The notes below the pieces were generated by a model. That model saw only the letters and a program-made list of their open reading frames with translations. It was not told the origin of the DNA and did no database searches. Both the position numbers and the translations under genes were made by a program. DNA of 64,000 nucleotides from Papiliotrema nemorosa (taxonomy: Eukaryota > Basidiomycota > Tremellomycetes > Tremellales > Rhynchogastremaceae), in the NCBI GenBank assembly GCA_032158125.1, contig JASKOT010000012.1, positions 1-64,000 on the forward strand, given 5' to 3'. This document shows, piece after piece, positions 49,371 through 59,509 of this stretch; position 1 is the stretch's first letter; each line of letters begins with the position of its first letter.

Positions 49371-50320
49371 ATGCTGTATTCTCTACGCCCGACGGTGTTC
49401 TTTGTGATATCCTTGTTATTGCTCCGACCCATTTCAGCCGTCAAGTTTGAGCTGGTAGCAGATCGTAATCCTAGAGCGAGTGAGTGACACTTTCGGCTGA
49501 TGAATCAAAGATTGAAGCTGATGCGCAGGATGGTGAGCTTTTCAGAACAGAGCGTTAGGCAGGCCTGACAGAGTAGTGTCTGGAACTTTGCCTCGGCACA
49601 TTCGCTAGTCATCGTCACGGCAAATGTACCGCCTGGTGCAGGTCAGAGGGTGGACATAGAGATTTTAGATGGGTCAGCAAGGGGTAATGTGTATTTGTCC
49701 AAAAAGGTGAGCTCTCTCAAAAAGTGGTCGCAAGCTCATGTGGTAGGACATCAAAGGGGAGACACGATTAGCAATAACAACACATGAATCGGCAGACGTG
49801 GGGGTTTGCTTGAAGAACCACCTAGAGTGTGCGTATCGATCTATGACTGTAGCTTCCCTACTGACGGTGTAGCTGGGTCAGGGCGTCAATCAAGAAATGT
49901 CGAGCTTGACGTGGACATAGGCGCAGACGCAGTAGACTACAAGTGGGTCCGCCTCGCTACGAAACAGAAGGGGCACTGAATTGCAGCGCGATCGCGAATC
50001 AAGAATCGCTTTCAATACTAGAAGTAGAGATGAGAAAGCTAGAAGCGGTGACAAAAGAGATTGTAGACGAGCTGGGCTATCTGCAACGGAGAGAGATGAA
50101 GATGAGGGATACGAATGGTTGGTTCAATTTTGCAGATTGGAGCTAACGAAAAGAAAGCACAAATGAGCGAGTCAAGTGGTTCTCTGTCCTACTCATGATC
50201 GGTATCATTGGATTGGGCGCGTGGCAGGTGAGTTGAAAGGTTGGGGTTGAGAGAACCGGGGCTGATGTTTAGCTCCTCCATCTGAGGTCCTTCTTCAAGC
50301 GAAAATACCTGATAGACTGA
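49371..50320 (+). CDS. p24 family cargo receptor (emp24/gp25L/GOLD domain)
   Basis: ER-Golgi type I membrane protein of COPII/COPI vesicles. The start MLYSLRPTVFFVISLLLLRP is a signal peptide, followed by AVKFELVADRNPRAR. A GOLD domain contains two cysteines (CVWNFASAHSLVIVTANVPP and DVGVCLKNHLE). A coiled region (LEVEMRKLEAVTKEIVDELG, YLQRREMKMRDTNE) follows, then one membrane helix (WFSVLLMIGIIGLGAWQLLH). The tail is LRSFFKRKYLID, with the di-phenylalanine and basic residues expected for coat binding. Seven small introns are inferred. The subfamily (Emp24, Erv25, Erp) is not decided. Confidence 0.88.
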
Positions 50321-50668
50321 TGACCCGTGGAGGTGTTTGGGAGTCTTGGATGCATAACACATGAGAAACAGGCTTTTCAGTGTCTGAAGGTTGATTCGAC
50401 CGAGGCTGGACGAGGGACATCAGTCGAAGAAGGGGTCATGACGCACAAGCCATCTACCTTTCTGCGCACTGACCTCGCATCGACGGATGACTCACCTTTT
50501 TTCCTCGCCACCTCTTTTCCCCTGGCTACCTCTCCTTCTTCTTCCTCTTCTCCTTCATCTTCTTCCTACTCTTCTTCCTACTTTTTTCCGTCTTCTCTTC
50601 TCGTTGTAACCCCCAACAACCCTACCAGACTCACAACAAACGCACTCTTGACACACAGGCGCACCTCT
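50321..50668. promoter_or_regulatory. Pyrimidine-rich promoter of the next gene
   Basis: About 350 bases. 50530-50600 is almost pure C/T (repeated TTC/CTT), typical of strong fungal core promoters upstream of the transcription start. An in-frame extension of the downstream gene runs through this region but is probably untranslated. Confidence 0.5.
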
Positions 50669-52169
50669 ATGTCTGTGGCGAGTGCTCACCAGCAGTCACT
50701 CCAGCACCCCAAGTCAAGCCCTCTCTCGGCTGCCCCTCCTCCTTCCCCCGCGAGCATCGATATGGACGAAGCAGTAGCACAAATCCCCCTTGCTGCCATG
50801 CCCACCTCGCATGACCTCACATCCCTCTCCTCGAAGAACGACTCTGTCGATGATGATTTTAAGGATTTCATGAGAACTGAATCCTCTACTACGATCGTGA
50901 ATGCCATCCAGTCGTCGCCACTCCCAAACAAGGCCGGACAACCCAGCTCTGCGAGCATCCCCAACAAAAATGGCAAGCCTTCCTCTTCTATCAGTTCGTC
51001 AAATCAAGGTAGCAACGGTCCAAAAGACGTCAAGGAGCCCAAAGACAAGGCTGTCGACGGAGCGAAGAAGGTCGAGGAAGAAGGCACGGCTCGAGTGGCG
51101 GTTGGCGGTCGAACCAAACTGGTCAAGCGCAAGTCTCATCAAGCTCATCTTCTATTGGATACTGAAGAGAAAGAAGCAGAAGAGCTCGTTGATAACAAGA
51201 AGGTCGACAGGGCCGACACGTCGGAGGCAGGGGTCGACCGAGTCGAGGGACAGGTCAAAGAGGCCAAGCTCGAGATCAAGGAACCCCCCTCAAGCGGATC
51301 CACCAAGGTACAGGAAGAGGAAGAGGTGGAAGAAGACGATGAGCCTTTTGACCCTAGTGCTCCGGTGAGATCATGCCTAAAGAAGAAGCTGACATCAGGT
51401 CGAGCAGTTCGATTATAAGACCGAGTTTGTTGTCAAGTGGGACATGATCCAGAAAGATATGACTCCAGTACTCAAGCGTAAGCTCTCCCTATCCCGCGTA
51501 CAGCTGAGCAAAAGGTTGGGCAGAGCAGACGCTTGAGAATTGGCAAGCCCACATTCAACCACTTAGAACTGTCCTGATACGATAGCTTTGCCTCCATCTA
51601 CTCGACTGTGCATCTCTTCCATCTACTCAACGATGAAGGTGCCAAAAACCTCACTGACGGCGTTGCCGAGATCAAGGCAGAAGAAGCCGCTCAGAGTGGG
51701 TTTGGAAAAATGACGCAGTTCGCACGGCTAAGTTTTAGGGGCCTCACAGGAAAGCATACACGCCTTTGCTGCCCACATGCAAACGGTCACAGCCTCCCTC
51801 TCGGGCTTCGGTGGACAGGCCGCCTTCGAGCATGCAGGCCAGACTGTTCCAGGATACTCTCAACCTCGAGGTCGACAGGCGGCCTTTGTGCAACCTGCAG
51901 CCGAACCTCCGGTCATGCCTACAATCAACCAAGGTGTCAATCGTCCTGGCCACCGTCCGATCCATCAAGCCCCAATTGGTTCTCCCGGAGAGCTTCGGGG
52001 CTACGCTTCGGCTCCTGCCCCTCAAGGTATGCATCACAACGGTGGACATCGTCAAGACCTTCACGCTCATCGAGGCCATCAACTTGGGTATGGTCCGCCT
52101 CCGATGTACGCGTCGCAGAGTCAGCAGTCTGGCAAGCGATTGCGAACCGGTGCTGCGGATCCTCAGTAA
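50669..52169 (+). CDS. Unrecognised Ser-rich protein with folded C-terminal region
   Basis: Begins MSVASAHQQSLQHPKSSPLS, preceded by a pyrimidine tract. About 240 residues are Ser/Pro/Lys/Glu-rich and probably disordered, including HDLTSLSSKNDSVDDDFKDF and an acidic run EEEEVEEDDEPFDPSAP. After an intron an ordered block follows: VEQFDYKTEFVVKWDMIQKD, MTPVLK, QQTLENC. Then comes FASIYSTVHLFHLLNDEGAK, NLTDGVAEIKAEEAAQRASQ and ESIHAFAAHMQTVTASLSGF. The end is Gln/Pro/Gly/His-rich (GKRLRTGAADPQ). One join (LENC to FASIY, 51543-51585) requires a GC-AG intron; another at about 51696-51738 restores RASQ-ESIHAF. I do not recognise the family. Confidence 0.6.
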
Positions 52170-52315
52170 TGCGTTGCATATGTGCGCATCGTCCGGGACC
52201 CGCTCTTTTCACAAAGCTTACCGGCTAGTGGTGTTCCATGGAAACCAAGTCCGAGTCGTTTACATTGTGATATGCATCGACACTTCGTGATGATTCACCA
52301 CTTTTGCTACATTCA

Positions 52316-53339
52316 CTACTCTACACTGACGCCCATTTCCCATCCTGGCTGCATCAGATACCCTTTGGTTGCCTCTGCGGCTGTTGTTGCTTGCTCTTTT
52401 GTGCTGAAAGTGACACGGAAGGACTTGGCGCCAGGGTTGGGAGATGGATGCGACGAGGGTGGTGAGCCAGAGTAGGAAGAAGCTGATGTGAATCCACCAT
52501 GTCTAAATTGTCAAGGGAGTCTCTACGCTGTGAGAGATTGACTCACTGTGAATACAATGCCCCCATAATCTCCTCGGTGCACTCTGCCGGTAGATTTGTA
52601 CATATCAATGTGACCCCACTTCCGTTCGCTTTCGGCAGTGCTACAGGTCAGGCGACACATGGGAAGCAATGCTCGATTACACTCACCATCTTCATCGTCC
52701 TCCATCTCAATCTCCATCTCATCCTCATCCTCGTCTCTCCTTGCCCTCTTACTCGTCGGTCCTCCTTGCCCATCTTCCAGTCCTCTCTTGCCCAATCCAG
52801 CTTCTTGATCCTCCCTCTCTTTTTCTAGTTGCTCGTATTCTCCCTGAGCACGGGATACCACCAATTTAGCAGCAGCCATGGCGGCTGCTTCCCTCGACTT
52901 TGTAGGGTCTTCCCGGGCTATCGTAGCGTTCGAAGGTTTCTTTGCGTACGCAATGTCCTTGACGTCAGCTTTGATTGACTTCTTGGCGGTATTGAATACT
53001 GACAAGCTTCTTGCCGTAGAATGACTCTCCGGTAAGATTCCTCAGAGCAGAAGTGGCTGATGCTTGTGATGAAAACACCACGAACGCTTGTCCTCTGCCT
53101 CCACCATGTTTCTTTGCTATTATATCTAGTCTGTCTTGTCAGCTTCATCCTATGGAAATGATGACCTGGACGTGCATTTGACCATAGGGGTTGAACAGGG
53201 CGTATAATGCTGAACGAAGTTCTACCCTTGTCAGCTTCTCCACCTCGAGACGGCTGCGTAATGGCTTACCTGGCTTTTTCGTCTTTCCCTCTATATTCGA
53301 GATGAACAAGGTAGGTGAGGGTGTCTGTAAGGCTGCCAT
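52316..53339 (-). CDS. U1A/U2B-double-prime-type spliceosomal protein (two RRMs)
   Basis: snRNP protein of the U1A/U2B'' (SNF/MSL1) family that binds a stem-loop of U1 or U2 snRNA. RRM1 starts TLFISNIEGKTKK, then VELRSALYALFNPYG, QILDIIAKKHGGG and RNP1 RGQAFVVF; SATSALRNLTGESFYGKKL and IQYAKKPSNATIARED complete it. The linker is Lys/Glu/Asp-rich. RRM2 reads VTLICTNLPAECTEEIMGAL, then AKSFRVTFSTKEQATTAAEA and TKGYLMQPGWEMGVSVE. YGQ-ILDII is joined only by a GC-AG intron at 53131-53175, which restores the conserved U1A sequence exactly. One gene probably serves both snRNPs, as in flies. Confidence 0.9.
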
Positions 53340-53883
53340 GGTGGAGTATAGTCTGATACACTTATACCATCGACATTGAAATGTCAACGATGGTGAAGCT
53401 TATATGGGTGGCAAATTTAGAGAAGTGACCCCCGCTGTGAGAAACGCGTCGAGGGGATTTGAGGATCTCTCCCAGGAGGGCGATTGAGACCAAGCCCCAA
53501 CTGTTATCTCCTCTCATTCTACCTCTTCCCACATCCACCTCACAGCGCTCAAGTAGACATCGAGATCAAGGATAGACTGTCCACGACAGGGCTAGACCAG
53601 TAGAAGAAAAACGGGACGGGTGGTATTCCTTGGAATCCGGAAAAAACGTGCTCTTCGCGTTTCCCAACTTTTATCTCTCCCCCAATTTCACCTAGTGAAA
53701 CGGTACAGCGAAACGGGTCCAGCTCGAGCATCGAAGCCCTGCTTCTGCATTGTTCCCGTTTAACATCTGTTAGCTTTGGTTGCAGGCAATCTAGTGCATA
53801 CTCGGTCAAACTCGAGCTCAACACCAACATCGCCTAATCGACCATACCCCATTGGTGCACCTCATCCTGCCCCGACGATAGGA

Positions 53884-55109
53884 ATGTACAACCGGAACAT
53901 GACTTCGACCTCTATACCCACCTACATCCATTCTCTCCTTCCTACCGCCCTACACCCCTTCGTCTCGCTCTCATACCCCATCGCCCCTACACCATCTTCC
54001 TCACCCAAGCTCCGGTTCACTAGCAGGATACGAGACTCGTCCGCTCCGCAGCAGTATGGCCAAGGGCCCAAAGATGTCTACTTTGTCATCTTTTGCGCTT
54101 TGGCGTTCACACTCCTTAGAGAGGTCTGTATACGGTACCTGTTATCGACATTTGCCAAGAGGTTTTTGAAAAGGGCAAGGAGGAAATCCTACGAGGCGAG
54201 AGGGGAGAAGATGCGGAGCTTGACAAAGTTGGAAAAGAGAAAGATGGACCATACGACTCTTCGATTCGCCGAGCAAGGTTGGAGCTTCATGTATTGCACG
54301 GTTTTTTGGTCTCTAGGCGGGGTGGGTTGAATGTGACTTGACAACGGCTGAACTGACGAATAGTATATCCTGTCTAGGCTGCAACAGCCTTTCTCGCCAG
54401 AAACAATATGGTCAACATACCCCAACAAGACCCTTCCTCCCCTCACCAAATTCTACTACCTGGCCCAACTCGGATGGTGGTTTCACCAGATTTACGTGAT
54501 CAATACCGAAAAGAGGAGAAACGATCATTGGCAAATGTTTGCCCATCACATCTTGACCATCACCCTCTTGACGGGAAGCTACATCGCTCATTTCACTCGA
54601 GTTGGCACCATCATCCATTTTTTAATGGATCTCTGTGATATCTTTCTGCCGGTGAGTAGACGTGAAAAGATGGCTCTGACGTTCAGCTGGCCAAAATGTT
54701 CCGATACCTATCCTTCTCTCTCGCATGCGACCTCACGTTTGTCGTCTTTCTTGTCGCATGGCTCCTATCCCGTCAAATTGGTCTCGCGCTGGTGATTCGC
54801 ACCTGCTACTACGATGCACCCAAGTTCATCCCTTTTAAGTGGGACCCCAGTCAGGGGATGTACCTCACCCAAACGACCTATTACGCTTTTATTGGGATGC
54901 TCGTGCTCTTGCTCACTCTGGCAAGTGTGTGGTTTTACATGGCTCTCAATGTAGCTATTCGCGTGGTCCGAGGTCTTGGTGCAGAGGACAGTCGCAGCGA
55001 TGATGAGGGTGATGATGAGGTGGCCGACGAGCTGGACTCGGTCCCAGAGATGGCATCGGTAACGACCAACGGGAATGGACATGGGGGAGATCTTAGAAAA
55101 CGGAAGTGA
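53884..55109 (+). CDS. LAG1: Ceramide synthase (LAG1/LAC1, TLC domain)
   Basis: ER multi-pass acyl-CoA-dependent ceramide synthase. Start at MYNRNMTSTSIPTYIHSLLP; in-frame sequence further 5' lacks an ATG. Early helices include DVYFVIFCALAFTLLREVCI. The Lag motif is complete across two introns: HWQMFAHHILTITLLTGSYI with the catalytic His pair, then AHFTRVGTIIHFLMDLCDIF and LPLAKMFRYLSFSLACDLTF. YYLAQLGWWFHQIYVINTEK precedes it. The C-terminal tail is acidic (DDEGDDEVADEL) and ends in a basic run GGDLRKRK, which could act as an ER retrieval signal. Which chain lengths it uses cannot be told. Confidence 0.93.
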
Positions 55110-55319
55110 AACGGGAAACCGAAGTTGTAGAAACGGGGGCCTTGGACTTTTCGGCTGGGCAATTATCGATCAGAACACATCAAGCGCATTCTTTGGGCTC
55201 GCAGCGTCAAGCTTGGCAAGCAATACATCATATCATATCATGCACAATTACCTCATAGCCCTCGACCCACCTCTAGGCAGGTATAGAGTGGGGTGTGTCC
55301 ATGGTGAAGCGAGAAGAGA

Positions 55320-55544
55320 TTATTGACATACCCCGTTGACAATTTGACAGAGCTGCTTGGATTGATACGCATCAAGAGATTGTCGAGTCGAAATGACCAG
55401 TTCTACACCATGCGGCGAGACGGGTGACACAGGAGAAGAAGGTGGAGACTTGCGGAATGTAATGGCGAATTGAGGATGATATGCTGGATTGAAAGTCACG
55501 GGCAAGATTTTGCCCGTCAGCTGCGCGGTGAGCTTGTCAGCCAT
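55320..55544 (-). CDS. Small uncharacterised protein (74 residues)
   Basis: Intronless open frame starting MADKLTAQLTGKILPVTFNP and containing YHPQFAITFRKSPPSSPVSP, then HGVELVISTRQSLDAYQSKQ, ending LCQIVNGVCQ. Composition is protein-like and the frame closes neatly between LAG1 and the degenerate region. An out-of-frame ATG lies 5 bases before the start. No family recognised; it may be a short real gene or one exon of a longer one. Confidence 0.4.
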   Translation of the reverse strand: MADKLTAQLTGKILPVTFNPAYHPQFAITFRKSPPSSPVSPVSPHGVELVISTRQSLDAYQSKQLCQIVNGVCQ

Positions 55545-56050
55545 GGCATCTTGACTCAAGGTGGTGTTGTGAGGAAGGTGAAAAGTCTACTATCAGTCGC
55601 AGGCAGGACGCCATGGAGGACGAGAAACGCACGTGAGTGGACATGATGATCGAGACTTGAGATGACAAACGGTGAAGACAACGTCATCTAGGCATATGGG
55701 ACACATGTTCACATCTCAACAGCGAACACTTGGTCGAAAGGATGCGCGAGGCATAACATGTCAAAGGATACGGCAATATGCGACTCGTCACAGTGATCAA
55801 CCACATGATCTCATTGTCAGTGGTCGGTCGGCGAACGTTTCCGCGGTGTTCGTTGATACCAGCACAGTGGGAAGAACCTCCAGCATCGAGGCCTGGGTGT
55901 GTTTTTCAAAGTCACTACCCCGGTTTTAGAGCGCAGGAGTCGCTAAACGGATGCCGTACGACTTGTCCTAACTGTGCACCGCTACTCGGATCTGGGTGTC
56001 TGACTTTCTCCTCAGGTACAAATAGGTTGTACTCCATTCTCAGCACCGTA
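55545..56050. other. Intergenic stretch, nothing recognised
   Basis: About 500 bases. Short open frames on both strands lack coding character. The upstream part of the relic that follows may extend into it in unreadable form. Confidence 0.4.
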
Positions 56051-56053
56051 TAA

Positions 56054-56422
56054 TTCGATCCACAAGCACAAGCGAAAGTTCTCTCGAGATGTCTGAATAA
56101 TCTGTTGGTTGCTGTGGCAGAACAAGAGGATTCTCGACGCGCCAAAACGCGAATCGAGTTCCAGAGGTTATGCACCGGACTCAACAAACTGGAATGGTAC
56201 CCCTCGAACGTCTCAAGAGAGCTCCCAGAGAGCGCTGTGATGAGCCAATATGAAATAGCCGGTCAACAAACGAGAGACCTCGAGAGGATCATGTCGGCTT
56301 TCAGGGCGTTTTGACCATCGGAATGGCACGATAGGGTGAGGGCTGGAGTCTGGGACGGGATGCAACAATGTCAAGGTTGCGGCTGGACCAACGAGGATGA
56401 CTTTATATTCTTCAGACGCATG
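56054..56422 (+). pseudogene. Decayed C-terminal fragment of the F-box-like/CxxCGWS family
   Basis: One frame stays open from 56054 except for a TGA at 56312-56314. After it the frame reads SEWHDRVRAGVWDGMQQCQG followed by CGWTNEDDF. This aligns with DEKWHKILSITEWGRMPECE-ACGWS at the end of the intact gene at 21.6 kb: WH, W, M, CxxCGW at matching spacing. The part before the stop (ESAVMSQYEIAGQQTRDLER) could be the preceding helical region but matches weakly. No N-terminal half is visible. It lies directly upstream of the second long family member, so it is probably the remains of a tandem copy. Confidence 0.55.
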
Positions 56423-56664
56423 AAGAATCGAACCTCGCCTTGGCGTAACATGTGCTACCATACTGGGTATCTAAGATGTACAGTACGAGTAGGTCGATGC
56501 GATTTGATGAAACCGCGTTTCAGATTTTTCCGCTTTTTGTCCCCCTTGAACAGTACGCTTCCCGTCACCATCAACTCGGCTTTGACCATCAAGGCCGTCT
56601 TCGCATCGATGATGATTCTCTCCTGCATCTTTACACTCATCTGGAGAGGTCCGATCCTGCTACG

Positions 56665-57933
56665 ATGACGATCCCAGAGCTTAAGCCCGAGATCTGGGCG
56701 CATATCTTTGGATTCCTCTATCGACAACCCCCACCGGCATGGGAGAAGGCCGACTGGAAGGACCTCCATCAGCATGACCTGACTGTCGTATCGAGACTCT
56801 CCTCAGTGAGTCATGTTCGCCGTTGCAGCCTTGTCCGCTTACAGCAGATCCATCATGAGCTCGCCATGCCACACTTGTACACCTCGGTCGTGGTTCAAGG
56901 TCTCCCCTCTTTACTCGCATACGATGACCATCGACCCCTCATCTTTTGGCCGGAGAAAACGACGCCCAAGCGTGATCGTATGGCCATGTTCATCAAGCAT
57001 ATCAGGATCGCGGCTATCCCTCCGCCTCTCAATGCACCTTGGTCGTATGCTGGTCTGCTCTCCGGAACCGTGGACTGGCGGGACGTGGGAGAATCGGACG
57101 AGGTCCGCAAGTCGCGATAGTACAAGGCGGCAGACGAGGTCCTGGAGGAGATGAGATGGTTCTTGCCTCAGTTCAAGGACGGACGTCGCTTCCCCATTGT
57201 CATGCCAAAGCTGGAAACGGTCGTGATCGGTCGGGACATGGACAATCGATGGGCGAGCATCTTCGGCTCGAGCTCAAATCGCTTTATCACTCGCAAACTC
57301 CCAAATGGCCGTCGAAAAGATCATCAGATGCGATCATGGGCCACCGAGTTCATAGCAGATCTCAATCCCCGTCTGATCTGCTCCCATGATGGCTGGGGAC
57401 CTTATGCACCTTTCAGCACTGAAGCAAGGGACAATACGAAACTCAAGGTTATCGCTCTGCACCATCACCAACAGCTAGGCTACGCCTCTCCGATAGTGTA
57501 CGGTCGAGTCGAGAATCGACACTATATCAACCCTCTCGAGAGTCTGTCGCCCGAACGAGGCCGCGCCATAAACGGCAGTGCTGGACTTGGAGATCTGCAT
57601 ACCTTGACGGGACAAATTGCACGAGACACATCCGTCAGGTCCAAGGAGGGCATCTCTCAGACAAACATCGAGCTTTTAGGTTTGTTCTCAGGTCGACACA
57701 TGATTCCGACAGGGCATATCGAGGAGGAACCTGACGCAGAGACAGCTCGAAGCAAGGCAGAGGCACTGCAAAGGGAAAAGGCCTTCCTGCTGGACGGTGC
57801 CCCGATTCTCAAGACTTCGTTCAAGCCAGTCTGGCGTAACAGTGTGAACTTTAGAGCTTGGGATGCGATTCCATCTTGTGAGTCTTGTGGTTGGAGCACA
57901 AGGGTAGCGGAGAAAGTGTATTCTAGACCGTAG
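56665..57933 (+). pseudogene. Second F-box-like/CxxCGWS gene, interrupted by one in-frame TAG
   Basis: Full-length relative of the gene at 20.4 kb. Exon 1 reads MTIPELKPEIWAHIFGFLYR then DLTVVSRLSS; an intron at the same site leads to IHHELAMPHLYTSVVVQGLP. The frame continues to VDWRDVGESDEVRKSR, meets TAG at 57118-57120, and goes on without shift as YKAADEVLEEMRWFLPQFKD to the end (SCESCGWSTRVAEKVYSRP). The paralogue aligns straight through the stop (VDWESLGETDTHRRSRFTVE). A 36-base intron covering the stop is formally possible (GT at the DVG codons to ATAG), but it would delete the conserved GExD...SR block. A recent null mutation or a base error is more likely. If readthrough occurs, the protein would be about 405 residues. 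Confidence 0.7.
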
Positions 57934-57962
57934 TTTATCATCATGCATGATCGGTTCCCTCT

Positions 57963-58665
57963 CTACACACGCAAAGTATAAAGCCACTGCCTCGACCGTC
58001 CACGAACGAGCCTGTACCTTCTTTTCCTAATGCGAGACCCGGTCCGCCTTCTATGGGCGATTCTGCAGCAGGCACCGAATCTACATACACGTAATGTGTC
58101 TAGCTTGGCAAGATACAGTAAATCGAAGCCAATTTCGCCTTTCTTGCCTTGCTGCCTTGTCGAGGCTCTGAGCCATCTTGGCAGACTTGCTCGGCCCAGC
58201 AATCTCCAAGATAGTGTGAGAATGCTGATTCGGGATGGATCTTCCGAGTCCCCGGCGTAGGATGCCAGGGCTTGGGTGCGGATGTCGCTGGGTTGTTTCG
58301 TCCTACCATCAGCTTGCGACAGAGTCATTTTTGTGAAAGGACTCACTCGATGTCACAGCCGTCCAGTGGACAATGCATGGGGATTTGTCCAGTAGACGAC
58401 TGGGACTTTGGTTCGCAAACTTTCCCCCGAGTCGCAGCCACCAGCCCAGCTCGTCTTTGGGCTGGTGATAGTCTTGGACGTGCTTCCTCAGCTTGGGCCA
58501 GTCGACCTTGCCGCTATCCCCATCGGTTGATATGAGCCCCGATGGCATATTCACATGCCCCCGGTGGTATTTCACACCCCGTTTCTCCTCCTCGACATCT
58601 TCGAGCGTCGCGTTTCAGAAGGGACACTCTGATTCGGCCTGCGCGTTGTCTTGCGACCCCTTCAT
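57963..58665 (-). pseudogene. Unrecognised gene with in-frame TGA in a cysteine pair context
   Basis: From an ATG at 58665 the frame reads MKGSQDNAQAESECPF, stops at TGA (58615-58617), and continues NATLEDVEEEKRGVKYHRGH, then VNMPSGLISTDGDSGKVDWP, VQDYHQPKDELGWWLRLGGK and SPCIVHWTAVTS. An intron (58309-58343 or nearby) then joins TKQPSDIRTQALASYAGDSE. ECPF-stop-N followed by YHxxH suggests the lost codon was cysteine (TGC/TGT to TGA) in a CxxC...HxxH zinc-binding motif. The 3' end is unclear; the frame given stops near 57963, while another splice choice would extend into the opposite gene. Function unknown. Confidence 0.4.
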
Positions 58666-59421
58666 CGGGATGAGCGACCCATGGTAAGCTCACATTCCCA
58701 GATCAGCAAGACTCGCATGAGATAATCCCGATTTGTGGGAGCCAGCTCTAAGTACCCCGAGTTTAGGGTCGAGGTCGCTGAATCGATCAGCTATGCAGGT
58801 CTTGCACCTCGACACACTTTTCACGGACCCGATCATCCGTGTCATGCGACGCAGACAACTGAGCATGAGCAGATCAAAATGAGAATCAGCCCGATACGAT
58901 ATCATCACCCGCAACTAACAATCGCCTTGCCGGCTCATCTTGTGAAGCGGCGTATCATCTCACTCACTCAGGCCCGATCCGAGAGGAATGCCCCATAAAT
59001 ATCAGAGACTCCTCCAAAGATCAAGGTTCGAAAAGCTTGACAACGCGTCCCCTGGCAGTTCGTGTACTGTACACGAAGTTTGAACTTTGACAAGCAAGCG
59101 ACCACGGTCAGCCCTTACCCCTCTCACGAAGAGTTGCGTTCGTGCTGAATACCACATGTCTTCACACATCAGTGTAAATGATAGGACACAAGAGGGGTGG
59201 TCCTGCCAAGTCGACCTCAAGAGACGCGCTGCTGCCCAGAGCCAGGTTGGAGCATGATACCGCGTTCATTATGAGGTAGGAGCGACACAGGGACGTCGAG
59301 GGATTTCTAGGATCATTTGTGGAGGGCTCGGTCGAAAGGCATGTCAAACGCCATGAGCTGGGGATACCCCCACAAGAAACAAATATATATTTGGCAAAAA
59401 TTGCCTCTGAACATCCAACAA
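58666..59421. other. Intergenic region with a 19-base palindrome
   Basis: About 750 bases. A minus-strand open frame at 58690-58914 (with SRCKTCIADRFSDL) could be spliced to the disrupted gene downstream, but evidence is slight. Otherwise only the palindrome listed separately. Confidence 0.4.
59059..59077. repeat. Perfect palindrome TTCGTGTAC-T-GTACACGAA
   Basis: Nine-base arms around a single T. It lies about 345 bases upstream of tRNA-Asp, outside any gene. The core GTACTGTAC resembles the palindrome at 30300-30317. Confidence 0.7.
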
Positions 59422-59493
59422 TCCCTGTTCGTATAACGGCTAGTATGCAGCCTTGTCACGGCTGAGATCAGAGTTCGATTCTCTGACAGGGAG
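59422..59493 (+). tRNA. tRNA-Asp (anticodon GTC)
   Basis: A 72-base cloverleaf with no intron. Acceptor stem TCCCTGT pairs with ACAGGGA, discriminator G. D-arm is GTAT...GTAT with loop AACGGCTA. Anticodon stem CAGCC/GGCTG encloses loop TTGTCAC, giving anticodon GTC. The T-arm is CAGAG-TTCGATT-CTCTG, containing the B box GTTCGATT. The sequence closely follows the usual eukaryotic tRNA-Asp pattern (GTATA.CGG..AGTAT). CCA is not encoded. A TATA-like ATATATATTT at 59381-59390 lies about 35 bases upstream, as for many fungal Pol III genes. Confidence 0.95.
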
Positions 59494-59504
59494 CAGCGAC
59501 AACC

Positions 59505-59509
59505 TTTTT
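59505..59509 (+). terminator. RNA polymerase III terminator (T5)
   Basis: Run of five T, 11 bases after the tRNA-Asp 3' end, in the normal position for Pol III termination. Confidence 0.75.

Noticed and set aside
57688..57987. Minus-strand open frame opposite the end of the second F-box-like gene
   Set aside because: Antisense shadow of a clearly conserved C-terminus on the + strand.
58615..58617. TGA read as selenocysteine
   Set aside because: Selenoprotein machinery is not known in this group of fungi, and no SECIS-like structure was noticed; mutation is simpler.
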